Of a stretch of 64,000 nt of DNA, positions 51,497 to 62,374 are shown in pieces. Under the pieces are notes generated by a model. The model saw nothing but the letters and a program-made list of their open reading frames with translations. It was not told the DNA's origin and made no database searches. The position numbers were made by a program, and so were the translations under genes. Origin of the DNA: Mucilaginibacter kameinonensis. GTDB lineage: Bacteria; Bacteroidota; Bacteroidia; Sphingobacteriales; Sphingobacteriaceae. Location: contig NZ_RCWZ01000005.1 in NCBI RefSeq assembly GCF_003675385.1, forward strand, positions 558,001 to 622,000, given 5' to 3'. Positions within the stretch are counted from its first letter, which is position 1. Each line of letters starts with the position of its first letter.

Positions 51497-51787
51497 TCAC
51501 GTATAATTCAACTGCAAACTATACAAGGCCTGACACAGCTTAGTTTGGATCGATAAAATATTCCCCCCAAGCTCGTTGCCGCCCTCTCCACGTTGTTCGA
51601 AACGCAAAACCTCATTTACAGCTCCGGGTGCCATCACTAAACTGATATGTACAGGTGCAGCCCGCGCAGTGGTACCAATTCCGATGTTACCTGTATTGTA
51701 ACAGATATTGTTTCCATTACTTGACCACTGCGCACGAACTATAAATGATACGCTTAATAAACTTATCAAAAAAAGAATCCTCTTCAT
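51497..51787 (-). CDS. short secreted protein, truncated tail-fibre-like
   Basis: 96 residues with a signal peptide ending VRAQ. NGNNICYNTGNIGIGTTARA is the opening motif of Bacteroidota tail-fibre or endosialidase-chaperone-like surface proteins, which normally continue for hundreds of residues. Here the protein ends after FEQRGEGGNELGGNILSIQT and a short tail, so it is truncated or a stub. It is downstream of the RHS-associated gene. Confidence 0.5.
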   Translation of the reverse strand: MKRILFLISLLSVSFIVRAQWSSNGNNICYNTGNIGIGTTARAAPVHISLVMAPGAVNEVLRFEQRGEGGNELGGNILSIQTKLCQALYSLQLNYT

Positions 51788-51984
51788 TGTGTTTTTAATA
51801 AGTCAATTTCCTAGTTCGGGAATGTCTTATCCCTTTACAGGCGAAGGTTGCCTCGGTCCCAAACATTGAACTGTCACAATATCGTCGATCTTTTAAAAGC
51901 AATGCATTTTTTAAATCTTCGAACTTGCTAGACAAAGCAATTATAGATTTGATATAATTTCAATCAAAAATTAAATTCCATGAC

Positions 51985-52536
51985 CTATTCATATACAAAA
52001 TCGCTTTCCCTTGGCGCCTGTTCATTTGTGACTAAGCGCCAGCCGTCTTTTAACAAGAGAGTCGCTTCGGGTCCAAAATAGAACATGCCTATTTTCTTCT
52101 TGAACTTTTTTTTGATTTTGGAAGCAAATAAATTGTAAAGGCGTAGTGAGAAGGCCTCCTGGGAAACTGTTCCCATTCTCCCGGCTATCAAAACATTTGG
52201 TTTGCTGGTGTAAATTCCCCCGAATTTAATTACGATACTTTCACTGTTCAATGGTTGACTCACATAATATCTTACCCCTCCTTTACGCTGCGGAACGATT
52301 TCGACCTTCAAAGATGCCCCGCGAGGAATGATTAAATAATTATTACTTGTCATCCAGTCTCCTTTATCAGTTTTCCCTAAGTCAGGAACCGAAAGCAGAG
52401 ATCTATATTCAACCCTATCTTCGGTTTCGAAGCTACCAGTCAGATAAGATTTCAAGTGCTCAGCAGCTTCAACGTCTTCGATAATACCTTTTATATCGTC
52501 AAACGTCGCAAAAAACATCAATTGTTTACTCTTCAT
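51985..52536 (-). CDS. hypothetical protein, candidate RHS immunity gene
   Basis: 183 residues, no signal, no membrane segment, mixed charge with a Lys-rich stretch (KIKKKFKKKIGMFYFG) near residue 145. I do not recognise the family. It begins 7 bp after the stop of the RHS toxin gene, in the same orientation, which is where cognate immunity genes usually lie. That it neutralises the toxin is inferred only from position. The 51788-51984 stretch downstream shows no gene. Confidence 0.5.
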   Translation of the reverse strand: MKSKQLMFFATFDDIKGIIEDVEAAEHLKSYLTGSFETEDRVEYRSLLSVPDLGKTDKGDWMTSNNYLIIPRGASLKVEIVPQRKGGVRYYVSQPLNSESIVIKFGGIYTSKPNVLIAGRMGTVSQEAFSLRLYNLFASKIKKKFKKKIGMFYFGPEATLLLKDGWRLVTNEQAPRESDFVYE

Positions 52537-52543
52537 AGTTCTG

Positions 52544-55500
52544 TTACTTCTTTATTAATAGGAGATGCTGCCCTTTCGGTATCTGAGATCTGATCCTGAT
52601 TGCATTCCGTAACTCCCGGATCGTTATTCGTCCGCTTTTATAGGTATCGACAGTATTTATACGTAAAATTCCATAGTCGGGGTGTTCCGCAGTTATATCT
52701 ACATATGCCCCCCCTTTCCGAGCACCCGGCGTTGTTGGTGGAAGATACTCTTCAGGCTGTTCACCTCCGCCTCCAGTAATCGTATATCCCCTGGCTTTCA
52801 GTTCCGCCGCAATATCTTTAATCTGTGTCCTTGTATCAATATTTCCAAGTCTTCCGCTCAGTGCCTTAGGAAGGTCAGGAGGCCTCGTACTTTTCCCGCT
52901 CCACAAATCTAAATTATTTTCCCTAGCATACTTGAAACCCTGTACAGCCCCAGTAACTGATCCTGTGGCAAAGCCCATGGCAGCGCCGCTTAGTCCTTGT
53001 CCTAATGCATCCTTAATACTACTTCCGTTGATCAAGGCCATTCCTGTTCCGAGCACAAAACCGGGCCCGATATTGTTTAATCCATCCGTCAATGCCTGTT
53101 GCACTACAGGACTGGCAATTTTGGAAGTGAAACCATTAATATACGGAGAAATTACACCTGAAAGCTGTCCCCCGGCCCATCCAGTCACTACACTTGTTGC
53201 GGAAGCCACTGCAACCTTTCCCAAATTGATGTGCCCCCAGCCATTTGCCACCACCTGGTCTACTAGGTTATTTCCGGCGCCTAAAACCGCGGCACCGGCT
53301 AATGGTCCGCCGTAATAGGTCGCTACGCCACTTGCCATACCAACTCCGAAGTATGAAAACGCAGAGCCAACGCCGTGGACATTTCCCTGGATTGCATTAG
53401 TGGTTAAGTTAATGACTCCTCCGACTGCTGCGACAATCAAGTCATCCACTCCAAATACTTTCCCGTCCGGGTCTCTGTAAATCACCGGGTTATTACCCAT
53501 AGCTAAATATGGGGATTGGTCCAGCAATTGGTTTGCCGGATCCGGCGCATTCCATCGACCGGTTGCCGCATCATAGTTTCGGGCACCGAAATCATATGTA
53601 TCTATGCCATCTTGTAATTCCTTGGTGTTAAAAAGATACTTGTCCGCGGTTCCATTTACGAAGCTAAATAATGTCGCCGGGTCATCTGATTGGTACCCCC
53701 AACCAAAAGGATAGTAATTGGTTATTTGTATTACGTCAGCATTAGTCTCTGCCGGGTAAATCGGCTGGATCACGGCTTGCGTATTTCCAACTTGATCTTT
53801 TAGGAAATACTGATAAATGTAAGGTCCTCCAGCAGCATTTTTTCTAGCCAGCCCTTCTTCTGTGTTGAAAAACGCGAGTTGACCTTGCTCATATTGGAAT
53901 ATCCCCAGGTAATCGGTGATATAGACATTAGTTCCGACCGTGTAGGTTTTTCGGGTCTTATTACCCTCTCCATCGTAGTCGTATAACAATGTCCTGCCAT
54001 CTGTCCAGGTAATTTGTGCAGGTAAATTAAAACAGTTATAGGTTATTTGACTGATTCCCTTATTTAAATCTTTCTTCAGGTTCCCATTCTGATCGTAATC
54101 ATATTCGTCGGGTTGTTTACTTATTGTACCACTCCCGTTATCCTTAAACCCATAAATATTATTATTACTGGCGTCATCTATCCTATTCACCTGATTTCCT
54201 TTGTATAAATAGCTTAGGTCATCAATGATAGATTTGCCCGTGTTTAATTTAGCCCATCTTTTTATAGATAGGATGTTCCCCATTTTATCGTAAGACAGGT
54301 ATTCTGAGAAATTCTCGTCTTTTATGGTTCCGGTAGACGATGTGGACTGGACGACTCTATCCTGTTTGTCGTAGGAATAATCATATTTAAATATCGGTGA
54401 CAATGCGGAACTTCCGGCAGGTTTGGCAGTCCCCCATTGTTTCGACCCTATATTTCCGTTGTATTGCGGTTGATCGGCCTGATCATATTTTAAGATTAAC
54501 CCAAACTTATCGTTGTCACTAACGTTCGTGTCATCCGGATTTGTACTGCTATTTGACAGTAAAGTGGGATCGTTGACTGAAAGAAGTGTCCCGCGAATAT
54601 CATACCTAAAATCAATGCTTTGCAAAAACCTGGTATTTCCGCTTTTTTGATGGAGTTTCTTATCAATCACTAGGCCAACGTCGTTATAGGTCAACTCACT
54701 CATCAATATTTCAGTATCGGTTCCGGCTTGCTCATAATGCCTTAACTCCCGGCCATGATGATCATAGGTAAACCGGTCTGTAATGGTTAAAACAGCAGTG
54801 GCACTTGAATGCTGTTGAACCGTCTTAGTCAGATTGCCACTAAAATCATATTCGCTATTAATGATATCCTTACCCGATAAATGATTGGTTGCCTGAACCT
54901 GTATTAACTTCCCTTTTTGGTCATAGTAACTAAAAGTCCATAGATTTAGGCCAGTACCAGATATAAGTTTTGTACGTGATATAGTAGGGAATCCATTAGT
55001 CTGATTGCTATAACCATTGGGATTACCTGCGTAAGTTTGATACGTGTAACCAGCGGGGGCACCGGGTACGTTATAGTCATCAAAGTAATCAATCTTATAA
55101 ATGTCCGTCAGATCTTGTGGCCACGAAACCGATGAGTAACCGTTTCCTGTAGAGTTGCGCGTTTCAAAAAAAGCCGTTTGTTGGTTTAAAACGTTTTTTT
55201 GCAAATATTCCCTTGTTGTATTCGGGTAGTTGTTAACCCATACGCCAGTGATAATTTCTCTTCCTAATCCATCATACTTTTTGATTATCCATTGGTTATT
55301 TACTTTCTGATTTCCATCCTGTGACGCTACCACTTGATCCTGCAGGTTGTACACCAAATATTCCCAATTCTTCCCAGGCGTAAGTTTACCTACCAATCGC
55401 TGCTTTTCATCATATTGGTATTGATAGCATATCGAATTAAGAAGAGATGCAGAAATGTTTACAGTATTGCTTGGCGATAATTGATCAGGGTTTGAATTTT

Positions 55501-56545
55501 GCGGTAAAACATAACATAAGTTTCCGATATCATCATATACGTAGTAAGTGGAAACGATTTCCAGTATGCCCTGCGGATTCTTGATGAAAGATCTTTTTAA
55601 TATTACTTCGCCCTGTTTATTCGTATAGGTTTCCGAGGTACCATCCCGACCGTCAGAACTAATCCAGTTTTCGTCCTTGTCTATTTCAACAAAAAGATCA
55701 CCATCACTATAATATCCGTTCGTTCCAAAAACAGTGAGAGACCGATTGCCATCATTGTCGACCGTAACACCGTAGGCCACGACTATGCGGGTATTAGCCA
55801 CGTCGCTGATCGCGATTGTGTTATTTACTGTATAATCATGTTTCCTGGTGTGTCCCCCTCCTGTCGTCCCAGTCAATTGCCAACTCTCCCCCATCCCTCC
55901 TTCTTCCAATATCCTCTCTAACGGCGATGCTTCGATCAGGACTTTGGATGACGGACTGTTACTTTGAGCATTAATAGTACTTCCGGAATTATAAAATGCT
56001 TGCTGCTCTGAGATCGCTGCCGGACGATAATTGCCGGCATATGTATTTAAATAAGCATATGGGAGATATTTTTTTACCTGCCTTCCAAGATTATCGTATT
56101 CAAATGGAGTAATGAGGTCTTTACTACCAGATGTGTAATTCTTTTCAACCGTTTGGATAACCCTACCCAAGCCATCAAAAAACTTAGTTGAAATATTGAC
56201 AGAATTGTTATCGGTTTCCTTCGCTTTTAAAGCTGAGGCGGAAGCTAACGGGCTCCTCGGTACCCAATTGGATACAAAACTTACCTGTGAATTTCCGGTA
56301 TTATAACTCGGATTTATCGTGGCCGAAAATGCGCCATTTGCTCCGTTTGCTGAAAAATTAACCCCCAAGGTTATGCTGACCGGATCAGAATAACTTCCAA
56401 CCGTGTTTGGGGCATTCAACGTCAATTGACCAAAAGCATTAAACGAAATAAGGCTCGACAGAAACAATGTAATGCCGATACGAAAAAGAACCACATTAAC
56501 ATGCAGGTTGGACAACGTGCCTTTGTTCTTTTGTTTTACAAACAT
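52544..56545 (-). CDS. RHS-repeat polymorphic toxin
   Basis: 1333 residues. An N-terminal signal is followed by a DUF6443-type domain (SFVSNWVPRSPLASASALKA, TKFFDGLGRVIQTVEKNY) and many YD/RHS repeats up to about 990, with the RHS core end NTKELQDGIDTYDFGARNYD ... GRWNAPDPANQ. From about residue 1050 the region is Gly/Ala-rich. The last about 105 residues (IDTRTQIKDIAAELKARGY, EEYLPPTTPGARKGGAYVDI, NTVDTYKSG) form a separate C-terminal domain, expected to be the toxin. The Glu/Asp pattern suggests a nuclease-like fold, but I cannot identify it firmly. Immunity candidate follows after 7 bp. Confidence 0.8.
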   Translation of the reverse strand: MFVKQKNKGTLSNLHVNVVLFRIGITLFLSSLISFNAFGQLTLNAPNTVGSYSDPVSITLGVNFSANGANGAFSATINPSYNTGNSQVSFVSNWVPRSPLASASALKAKETDNNSVNISTKFFDGLGRVIQTVEKNYTSGSKDLITPFEYDNLGRQVKKYLPYAYLNTYAGNYRPAAISEQQAFYNSGSTINAQSNSPSSKVLIEASPLERILEEGGMGESWQLTGTTGGGHTRKHDYTVNNTIAISDVANTRIVVAYGVTVDNDGNRSLTVFGTNGYYSDGDLFVEIDKDENWISSDGRDGTSETYTNKQGEVILKRSFIKNPQGILEIVSTYYVYDDIGNLCYVLPQNSNPDQLSPSNTVNISASLLNSICYQYQYDEKQRLVGKLTPGKNWEYLVYNLQDQVVASQDGNQKVNNQWIIKKYDGLGREIITGVWVNNYPNTTREYLQKNVLNQQTAFFETRNSTGNGYSSVSWPQDLTDIYKIDYFDDYNVPGAPAGYTYQTYAGNPNGYSNQTNGFPTISRTKLISGTGLNLWTFSYYDQKGKLIQVQATNHLSGKDIINSEYDFSGNLTKTVQQHSSATAVLTITDRFTYDHHGRELRHYEQAGTDTEILMSELTYNDVGLVIDKKLHQKSGNTRFLQSIDFRYDIRGTLLSVNDPTLLSNSSTNPDDTNVSDNDKFGLILKYDQADQPQYNGNIGSKQWGTAKPAGSSALSPIFKYDYSYDKQDRVVQSTSSTGTIKDENFSEYLSYDKMGNILSIKRWAKLNTGKSIIDDLSYLYKGNQVNRIDDASNNNIYGFKDNGSGTISKQPDEYDYDQNGNLKKDLNKGISQITYNCFNLPAQITWTDGRTLLYDYDGEGNKTRKTYTVGTNVYITDYLGIFQYEQGQLAFFNTEEGLARKNAAGGPYIYQYFLKDQVGNTQAVIQPIYPAETNADVIQITNYYPFGWGYQSDDPATLFSFVNGTADKYLFNTKELQDGIDTYDFGARNYDAATGRWNAPDPANQLLDQSPYLAMGNNPVIYRDPDGKVFGVDDLIVAAVGGVINLTTNAIQGNVHGVGSAFSYFGVGMASGVATYYGGPLAGAAVLGAGNNLVDQVVANGWGHINLGKVAVASATSVVTGWAGGQLSGVISPYINGFTSKIASPVVQQALTDGLNNIGPGFVLGTGMALINGSSIKDALGQGLSGAAMGFATGSVTGAVQGFKYARENNLDLWSGKSTRPPDLPKALSGRLGNIDTRTQIKDIAAELKARGYTITGGGGEQPEEYLPPTTPGARKGGAYVDITAEHPDYGILRINTVDTYKSGRITIRELRNAIRIRSQIPKGQHLLLIKK

Positions 56546-56598
56546 ATTGATGAATGAATTTGTATCCTGTTATTGATTTAGGTAAATTATAATCGCTA

Positions 56599-57057
56599 TT
56601 ATAGGCTGCCGTCTCTTTTTTGAACCGAGTCCCTGCTGTTATAAGTTGAATTTAGGTGTTTCGATAGAAAATATTTTTCTTTCTCTTTAACTCTAAACAA
56701 ACTGTCTTTTCGTGCAAAGTGGGCCCGGCCTATCCGCTGCATTATTAATTCTGACAGACGTTGCTGCTGGCCAGCGTTGAGTAAAGCATTTACGCCAGCC
56801 TCCCGTTCACTGTTCAACAGCTGGAATTGCCGCTGTTTTTCATCTGGTTTCAGATCTTTCCGTTTTATCAGTGAAGCCATCTGGGCCTCGTTTGCTCGCA
56901 TGGCCGTTGATACCTTGGCGGCGAGAGCGGGGGCAATATCGAGATCGCCCGCAAGTTTATGTATATAGTCCGTTGTATCAATAGTCCTGTTGGCTTGAGC
57001 ATGCAATGCAGCGGAGGTCAGCAGAAATATGATCGTTACTAAAAATATCTTTTTCAT
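56599..57057 (-). CDS. hypothetical secreted protein, possibly CpxP/Spy-like
   Basis: 152 residues with a signal peptide ending LHAQ. The mature part is helical and charged: LAAKVSTAMRANEAQMASLI, then KDLKPDEKQRQFQLLNSE and LLNAGQQQRLSELIMQ, reminiscent of LTXXQ-type periplasmic proteins (Spy, CpxP). The relation is by general pattern only. It lies between the RHS gene and the DUF5977 remnant, on the same strand. Confidence 0.5.
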   Translation of the reverse strand: MKKIFLVTIIFLLTSAALHAQANRTIDTTDYIHKLAGDLDIAPALAAKVSTAMRANEAQMASLIKRKDLKPDEKQRQFQLLNSEREAGVNALLNAGQQQRLSELIMQRIGRAHFARKDSLFRVKEKEKYFLSKHLNSTYNSRDSVQKRDGSL

Positions 57058-57084
57058 GAATTGTGTGTTTTAATTAGATCGTGC

Positions 57085-58425
57085 CTAGAGAGATACGTAT
57101 TCGTCATTATTATCAACAACATTGTAGGTGTAGTCGCTACTTTCGTAAATGAACCCCGAACCGGAATACGGATCCAGGTACTGACCATAACTGGAAAGCA
57201 AACGATGCCCTAATGATAGCGATGATTGCCCTGCAGATATCGTATAATTGGTGTTGCTGGAACCTGTAACAGTTCCATTGTATGCCGTCGTCTGAGTGGA
57301 CCCCTCCGTAACGATCACGGTTATTGTTCGGTCCAGAACAAAAGGCACGCTACCGGCAGCATCAGAATACAATTTGATAGTAACATCTGCAAGCGAAGAA
57401 CTCGCCTGTTCACCAGTATTCGGGTCGCTCCAGGAATCCCCGGTATAATTCGAATACTCAATCTTGGCATATAAAGTTAATGAAGAACAGGTTCCGTTTG
57501 CATTAGCATAATTTTGACCGTTTTGGTCAATTTCAATTTGTGCCAGTCCATTGGCGCCTTGCTGCGTTGATGCGACGTACCTTCCTGCAGGAACTGTGTA
57601 AGTTACAGAAGAGCCCCGGACGCCCTTGCCACAATTGTTTCGATTAAATGAGCCCGATTGAGCCTGATTACTTACAGTAGTGAAACAATTTCCCGCTTCA
57701 CCGTTAAAGTTATAACAATAGGCTTGTATGATGTTTTTTCCATTATCCCGTATGTACTGTAACCTGTTAAATTCATCATAATTGTAATAAGTAACCTGGT
57801 TGTTATCATCATTTTTACTGGTCATACCAATCAACGGCTCATAAGTAGCGGTGGTCATTTTTGCACCGACAGGATACAATCTCAATTCATCTATATAACC
57901 ATTGCCAGCGAGGGTTAGCGCATTAATACCTGTTAAAAGATGCTGATAGCAGTTCCATCCGTTTCTTGCAGCCAGCAGCGTTGGTGTGCCCTGGGTTCCT
58001 GATATGGCATATGAAACCGTATTTTTTGTCCAGTAGGTAAAATAATAAGAAGTTGATGGCGTTAAATTGCTTTTTGTAATCGATCCCTTAGCAAGGTCAT
58101 ACAACCTGGTCCCGGTTACTGAAGACAGATCGAAGACCGGGCTTGCGCTCAAGGTCCAGTTGCCGTATTCAGCGGATTCAAAGCTCGTATATGCCACATC
58201 ATCCAGCTTCGCGTTTTCGATAGCTGCAATTTGATGATTGTTATTATAACCGTAAATATAGCTGTAAAGCTTCGCAGGCACCGTGCTCGTTTGTTCTTCC
58301 GTCAGGTTGACGTTCAGGTTGTATTTACTAAAATACCGGAAAGGCTTCAGGTGGCTATCGGATGTTTCTGTCTCTGCATTACCATTGTACACAACTTTAT
58401 AAAGTACATATTCATTATCTGGCAT
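57085..58425 (-). pseudogene. DUF5977-containing large surface protein, C-terminal part
   Basis: 446 residues. RDNGKNIIQAYCYNFNGEAG, then NNCGKGVRGSSVTYTVPAGR and NGQNYANANGTC, are the DUF5977 region found at the C-terminus of very large Bacteroidota surface proteins. Relatives usually have another several hundred residues upstream. A TAA immediately precedes this ATG, so the N-terminal part is gone and no signal peptide remains. It sits beside the RHS gene, a common combination. The upstream 58426-58673 stretch holds only unrecognisable short frames. Confidence 0.6.
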
Positions 58426-58673
58426 TTAGAACTTTAATTTCTTCGGTGATTTGCGGACCAATGGAGAGAGGCCCATAGAACGTTTTTAGAAGCAGTCATC
58501 GGCTAGTATCGAGAAATTACTAAAACTGCCCAATCCTTAAAAAACTTTTGTCACCGGGATCCGCCATTTTCTTTTTTCTCAAGCACAATCGAATATTCTT
58601 TACAAAACTCCAACATCTGCGAAAAATCGAAATCATACGCCTAATCAAAATCTCTCACTACCCCCACAAAAAA

Positions 58674-58695
58674 AGCCCCAACCAAAGTTGAGGCT
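58674..58695 (-). terminator. intrinsic terminator of purL
   Basis: On the minus strand AGCCTCAAC pairs with GTTGGGGCT across a 4-nt loop (one T-G pair), followed by a run of T. It lies 23 bp after the purL stop. Confidence 0.85.
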
Positions 58696-58717
58696 CTCTA
58701 AAAACAAGTTACTTATC

Positions 58718-61700
58718 CTATTTCTCCAACCAAACCCTTGCGTTTACAAATGCTTCCATCCATGGCGATACTTCGTCTTTACGCCCGGTTGGATAGTTAG
58801 CCCAGTGCCATTGGAAAAGAGAACGCTCAATGTGGGGCATCATCACCAGGTGACGGCCGGTCTTGTCGCACATCATGGCAGTGTTGTAGTCTGAGCCATT
58901 GGGGTTGGCGGGGTAGCTCTCATAGCCATATTTGGCTACGACGGTATATTGGTCTTCAGCATATGGTAACTGGAACCGTCCTTCGCCGTGCGAGATCCAA
59001 ACGCCAAGCGTTGAACCGGCCAGCGTAGACAACATTACCGAATTATTTGGTTGTACGGTTAGCGAAGTAAAGCCGCTTTCGTGTTTATGGCTTTGGTTGT
59101 GCAGCATCTTCGGCTTTTCGGCGTGGTCAGGGTTGATCATGCCCAACTCAATAAACAGCTGGCAACCGTTACAAATACCCACAGAGAGCGTATCCTCGCG
59201 TTCAAAGAAGTTTTGAAGGGCTACGCGGGCCTTTTCGTTATACATGAAGGCACCAGCCCAGCCTTTGGCTGATCCCAATACATCCGAGTTAGAGAAGCCA
59301 CCTACTGCTCCGATAAACCGGATGTCTTCCAGTGTTTCCCGGCCCGAGATCAGGTCAGTCATGTGGACATCCTTCACATCGAAACCGGCGAGGTACATCG
59401 CATTAGCTAACTCGCGCTCAGAGTTACTGCCTTTCTCGCGAATTACGGCTGCTTTTGGTCGTGGCTTGCCTTCATCTATAACCGGTTTCTTTCCGGTAAA
59501 GCCTGCCGGGAATTTATATTTTAAAACATGGTTCTTGTAATTATCAAAACGCTCCCTTGCTTTCTCCGGGCCACTTTGTTTCTGATCCAGCAGGTAAGAG
59601 GTCTTAGTCCACACATCCCTCAGGTGATCAATATCAAACGACCAGCTACCGTTAGCATTTTTCACTGTTAGCGTAGCTGCCGCTTCAACAGTCCCAATCT
59701 TGCAGAAAGCAACACCATTGCGTTCCAGCACCGCTTCGGCTGCTGCATCAGCCTGGAAAACAATTCCGATGTTTTCAGCAAACAGCGTTTCGATGATATC
59801 CTGGTCACCCAATGCAGAAAGGTCGATTGTTGCACCTAAATCGCGGTCAGCGAAGCAGAGTTCTAACAAGGTAGTGATTAAGCCGCCGCTGCCTATATCA
59901 TGCCCGGCCTGGATTTGACCTGCTTTGATCAGTTGCTGCAAGGTGTTAAACGTATTTTTGAAAGCGTCAGCGTCTAATACGTCCGGTGTTTCGGAACCTA
60001 TTTTATTTAAAATTTGAGCAAATGATGAACCGCCCAGTTTATAAGTATCGCCTGACAGGTTGATATAATAAATCGCGCCCCCGTTTTTTTGCAGCACAGG
60101 CTCTATCACCCCTGTAATATCGTCACAATGTCCGGCTGCCGAAATGATCACAGTACCAGGCGCAATCACCTCGCCATCCTTATATTTTTGCTTCATGGAA
60201 AGCGAATCCTTCCCTGTTGGGATATTGATACCCAGTTCAATTGCAAACTCAGAGCAGGCCTTTACAGCCGCATATAAACGGGCATCCTCTCCCTCATTTT
60301 TGCAAGCCCACATCCAATTGGCCGAAAGCGATACGCTCTGCAAGCCATCCTTCAACGGAGCCCATACAATATTAGAAAGCGATTCGGCAATGGCATTACG
60401 ACTCCCTGATGCCGGGTCAATCAACGCCGAAAGCGGCGCATGACCTATTGAAGTAGCAATACCATCCTTGCCTTGATAATCCAGCGCCATTACACCGCAA
60501 TTGTTCAGCGGCAATTGCAGGGGACCGGCACATTGCTGCTTCGCCACGCGGCCACCTACGCAACGGTCTACTTTGTTAACCAGCCAGTCTTTAGACGCTA
60601 CTGCTTCCAGTTGTAGTACCTGAATGAGGTAAGCCTGTAATTGGGATACGTTATAGGTTACCGGGCTATACTTTCGTTCGATTGTCTTATCCTGCATCAC
60701 CACCTTTGGTGAACTACCAAACATATCGTCCATTTTAAGGTCCATTGGCCTGGCACCGGTAGTGGCTGATTCAAAGGTAAAATGATGATCACCGGTCACT
60801 TCGCCCACCGTATACATCGGAGAGCGTTCGCGGTCAGCAATCTTTTGCAGGATTTCTATGTTTTCCTGCCCGATCACCAGCCCCATACGTTCCTGAGATT
60901 CGTTTCCGATAATTTCTTTCGCTGAAAGGGTTGGGTCGCCAACAGGCAGTTTATCCAGGTCTATCTTGCCTCCGGTTCCTTCTACCAGCTCCGAAAGGCA
61001 GTTTAAGTGACCGCCGGCACCATGATCGTGGATAGAAACAATCGGGTTGATATCACTTTCCACCATTCCACGGACCGCATTTGATACGCGCTTCTGCATT
61101 TCCGGGTTTGAGCGCTGGATAGCATTCAGCTCGATTCCCGAACCTAAAGCGCCAGTGTCTGCTGATGAAACGGCTGCACCTCCCATCCCGATACGGTAAT
61201 TATCGCCACCTAAAATCACCACTTTATCACTTACCTCCGGGCTGTGTTTTTTGGCTTGCGATAGCTTGCCATAACCGATACCGCCTGCCTGCATAATTAC
61301 CTTATCATAACCCAGCGTGCGTGACTCTTCCTCATGCTCGAAAGTGAGCAGCGAACCCGTGATCAGCGGCTGACCGAACTTGTTACCAAAATCAGATGCA
61401 CCATTTGAGGCCTTAATCAAAATATCGACCGGTGATTGATAAAGCCATTTACGCTCGGTAACGCCATTTTCCCAGGGGCGGTCTGCTGCTAAGCGCGATA
61501 ATGCTGTCATGTATACCGCTGTGCCCGCCAACGGAACAGACCCCTGGCCACCGGCCATCCTGTCCCTGATCTCACCACCCGACCCTGTAGCCGCACCGTT
61601 AAAAGGTTCAACAGTAGTAGGGAAGTTATGAGTTTCGGCTTTCAGGGAAATTACAGATTCAAAATCTTTGATCTCGTAGAATTCAGGTACATCGGGCCGT

Positions 61701-62374
61701 TTTGGTGCGAATTGCTGAACTACGGGCCCTTTTACAAAGGCTACGTTATCTTTATAAGCCGAGACAATCCCGTTCGGGTGGGCCTCAGACGTTTTGCGGA
61801 TGAGCTTAAACAAAGAAACAGGTTGCTCCTGTCCATCAATCACAAAAGTTCCGTTAAAAATTTTGTGGCGACAGTGCTCCGAATTCACTTGAGAAAAACC
61901 AAATACTTCAGAGTCGGTCAGCTTACGACCTAATTTTTCAGAAAGGCCATTTAAATATTGAACCTCTTCGTCACTTAAAGAGAGTCCCTCCTGCTTGTTA
62001 TATTGGGCGATATCTTCAATTTCCAGGATTGGTTCCGGCTTAATGTTAATCGTGAAGATCTCCTGATTAAGCGCTGAATATTTTTGAAACAGCATCGGGT
62101 CGAAAGCCGAAAAATCAGGATCAACCGCTGCAAATTCCTCGATGCGGATAATACCTTCAATGCCCATGTTCTGTGTAATTTCAACCGCGTTGGTACTCCA
62201 TGGAGTAACCATCGCCGCCCGGGGACCAACAAAAAAACCGGTCACAATTGTATCCCGGTTTAACTCCGCGCCTGCAAAAAGCCAGCTTAGTTTTGAAATA
62301 TCTGTCGGATGGAGCGTTTGATTATGTTGTACGGCAAACACCGTATTTGCTTTATTAAAGAAAAAGTAAATCAT
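58718..62374 (-). CDS. purL: phosphoribosylformylglycinamidine synthase, large single-chain form
   Basis: 1218 residues, the fourth step of purine synthesis: ATP and glutamine convert FGAR to FGAM. It is the fused PurL-PurQ form. HNFPTTVEPFNGAATGSGGE in the synthetase part and GQVTGDHHFTFES-like segments follow. The C-terminal class I amidotransferase has SVGICNGCQLFIELG with the nucleophilic Cys, and a final MPHIERSLFQWHW where most relatives have HPER. Start MIYFFFNKAN fits the family. It is a single gene with its own terminator. Confidence 0.96.
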   Translation of the reverse strand: MIYFFFNKANTVFAVQHNQTLHPTDISKLSWLFAGAELNRDTIVTGFFVGPRAAMVTPWSTNAVEITQNMGIEGIIRIEEFAAVDPDFSAFDPMLFQKYSALNQEIFTINIKPEPILEIEDIAQYNKQEGLSLSDEEVQYLNGLSEKLGRKLTDSEVFGFSQVNSEHCRHKIFNGTFVIDGQEQPVSLFKLIRKTSEAHPNGIVSAYKDNVAFVKGPVVQQFAPKRPDVPEFYEIKDFESVISLKAETHNFPTTVEPFNGAATGSGGEIRDRMAGGQGSVPLAGTAVYMTALSRLAADRPWENGVTERKWLYQSPVDILIKASNGASDFGNKFGQPLITGSLLTFEHEEESRTLGYDKVIMQAGGIGYGKLSQAKKHSPEVSDKVVILGGDNYRIGMGGAAVSSADTGALGSGIELNAIQRSNPEMQKRVSNAVRGMVESDINPIVSIHDHGAGGHLNCLSELVEGTGGKIDLDKLPVGDPTLSAKEIIGNESQERMGLVIGQENIEILQKIADRERSPMYTVGEVTGDHHFTFESATTGARPMDLKMDDMFGSSPKVVMQDKTIERKYSPVTYNVSQLQAYLIQVLQLEAVASKDWLVNKVDRCVGGRVAKQQCAGPLQLPLNNCGVMALDYQGKDGIATSIGHAPLSALIDPASGSRNAIAESLSNIVWAPLKDGLQSVSLSANWMWACKNEGEDARLYAAVKACSEFAIELGINIPTGKDSLSMKQKYKDGEVIAPGTVIISAAGHCDDITGVIEPVLQKNGGAIYYINLSGDTYKLGGSSFAQILNKIGSETPDVLDADAFKNTFNTLQQLIKAGQIQAGHDIGSGGLITTLLELCFADRDLGATIDLSALGDQDIIETLFAENIGIVFQADAAAEAVLERNGVAFCKIGTVEAAATLTVKNANGSWSFDIDHLRDVWTKTSYLLDQKQSGPEKARERFDNYKNHVLKYKFPAGFTGKKPVIDEGKPRPKAAVIREKGSNSERELANAMYLAGFDVKDVHMTDLISGRETLEDIRFIGAVGGFSNSDVLGSAKGWAGAFMYNEKARVALQNFFEREDTLSVGICNGCQLFIELGMINPDHAEKPKMLHNQSHKHESGFTSLTVQPNNSVMLSTLAGSTLGVWISHGEGRFQLPYAEDQYTVVAKYGYESYPANPNGSDYNTAMMCDKTGRHLVMMPHIERSLFQWHWANYPTGRKDEVSPWMEAFVNARVWLEK

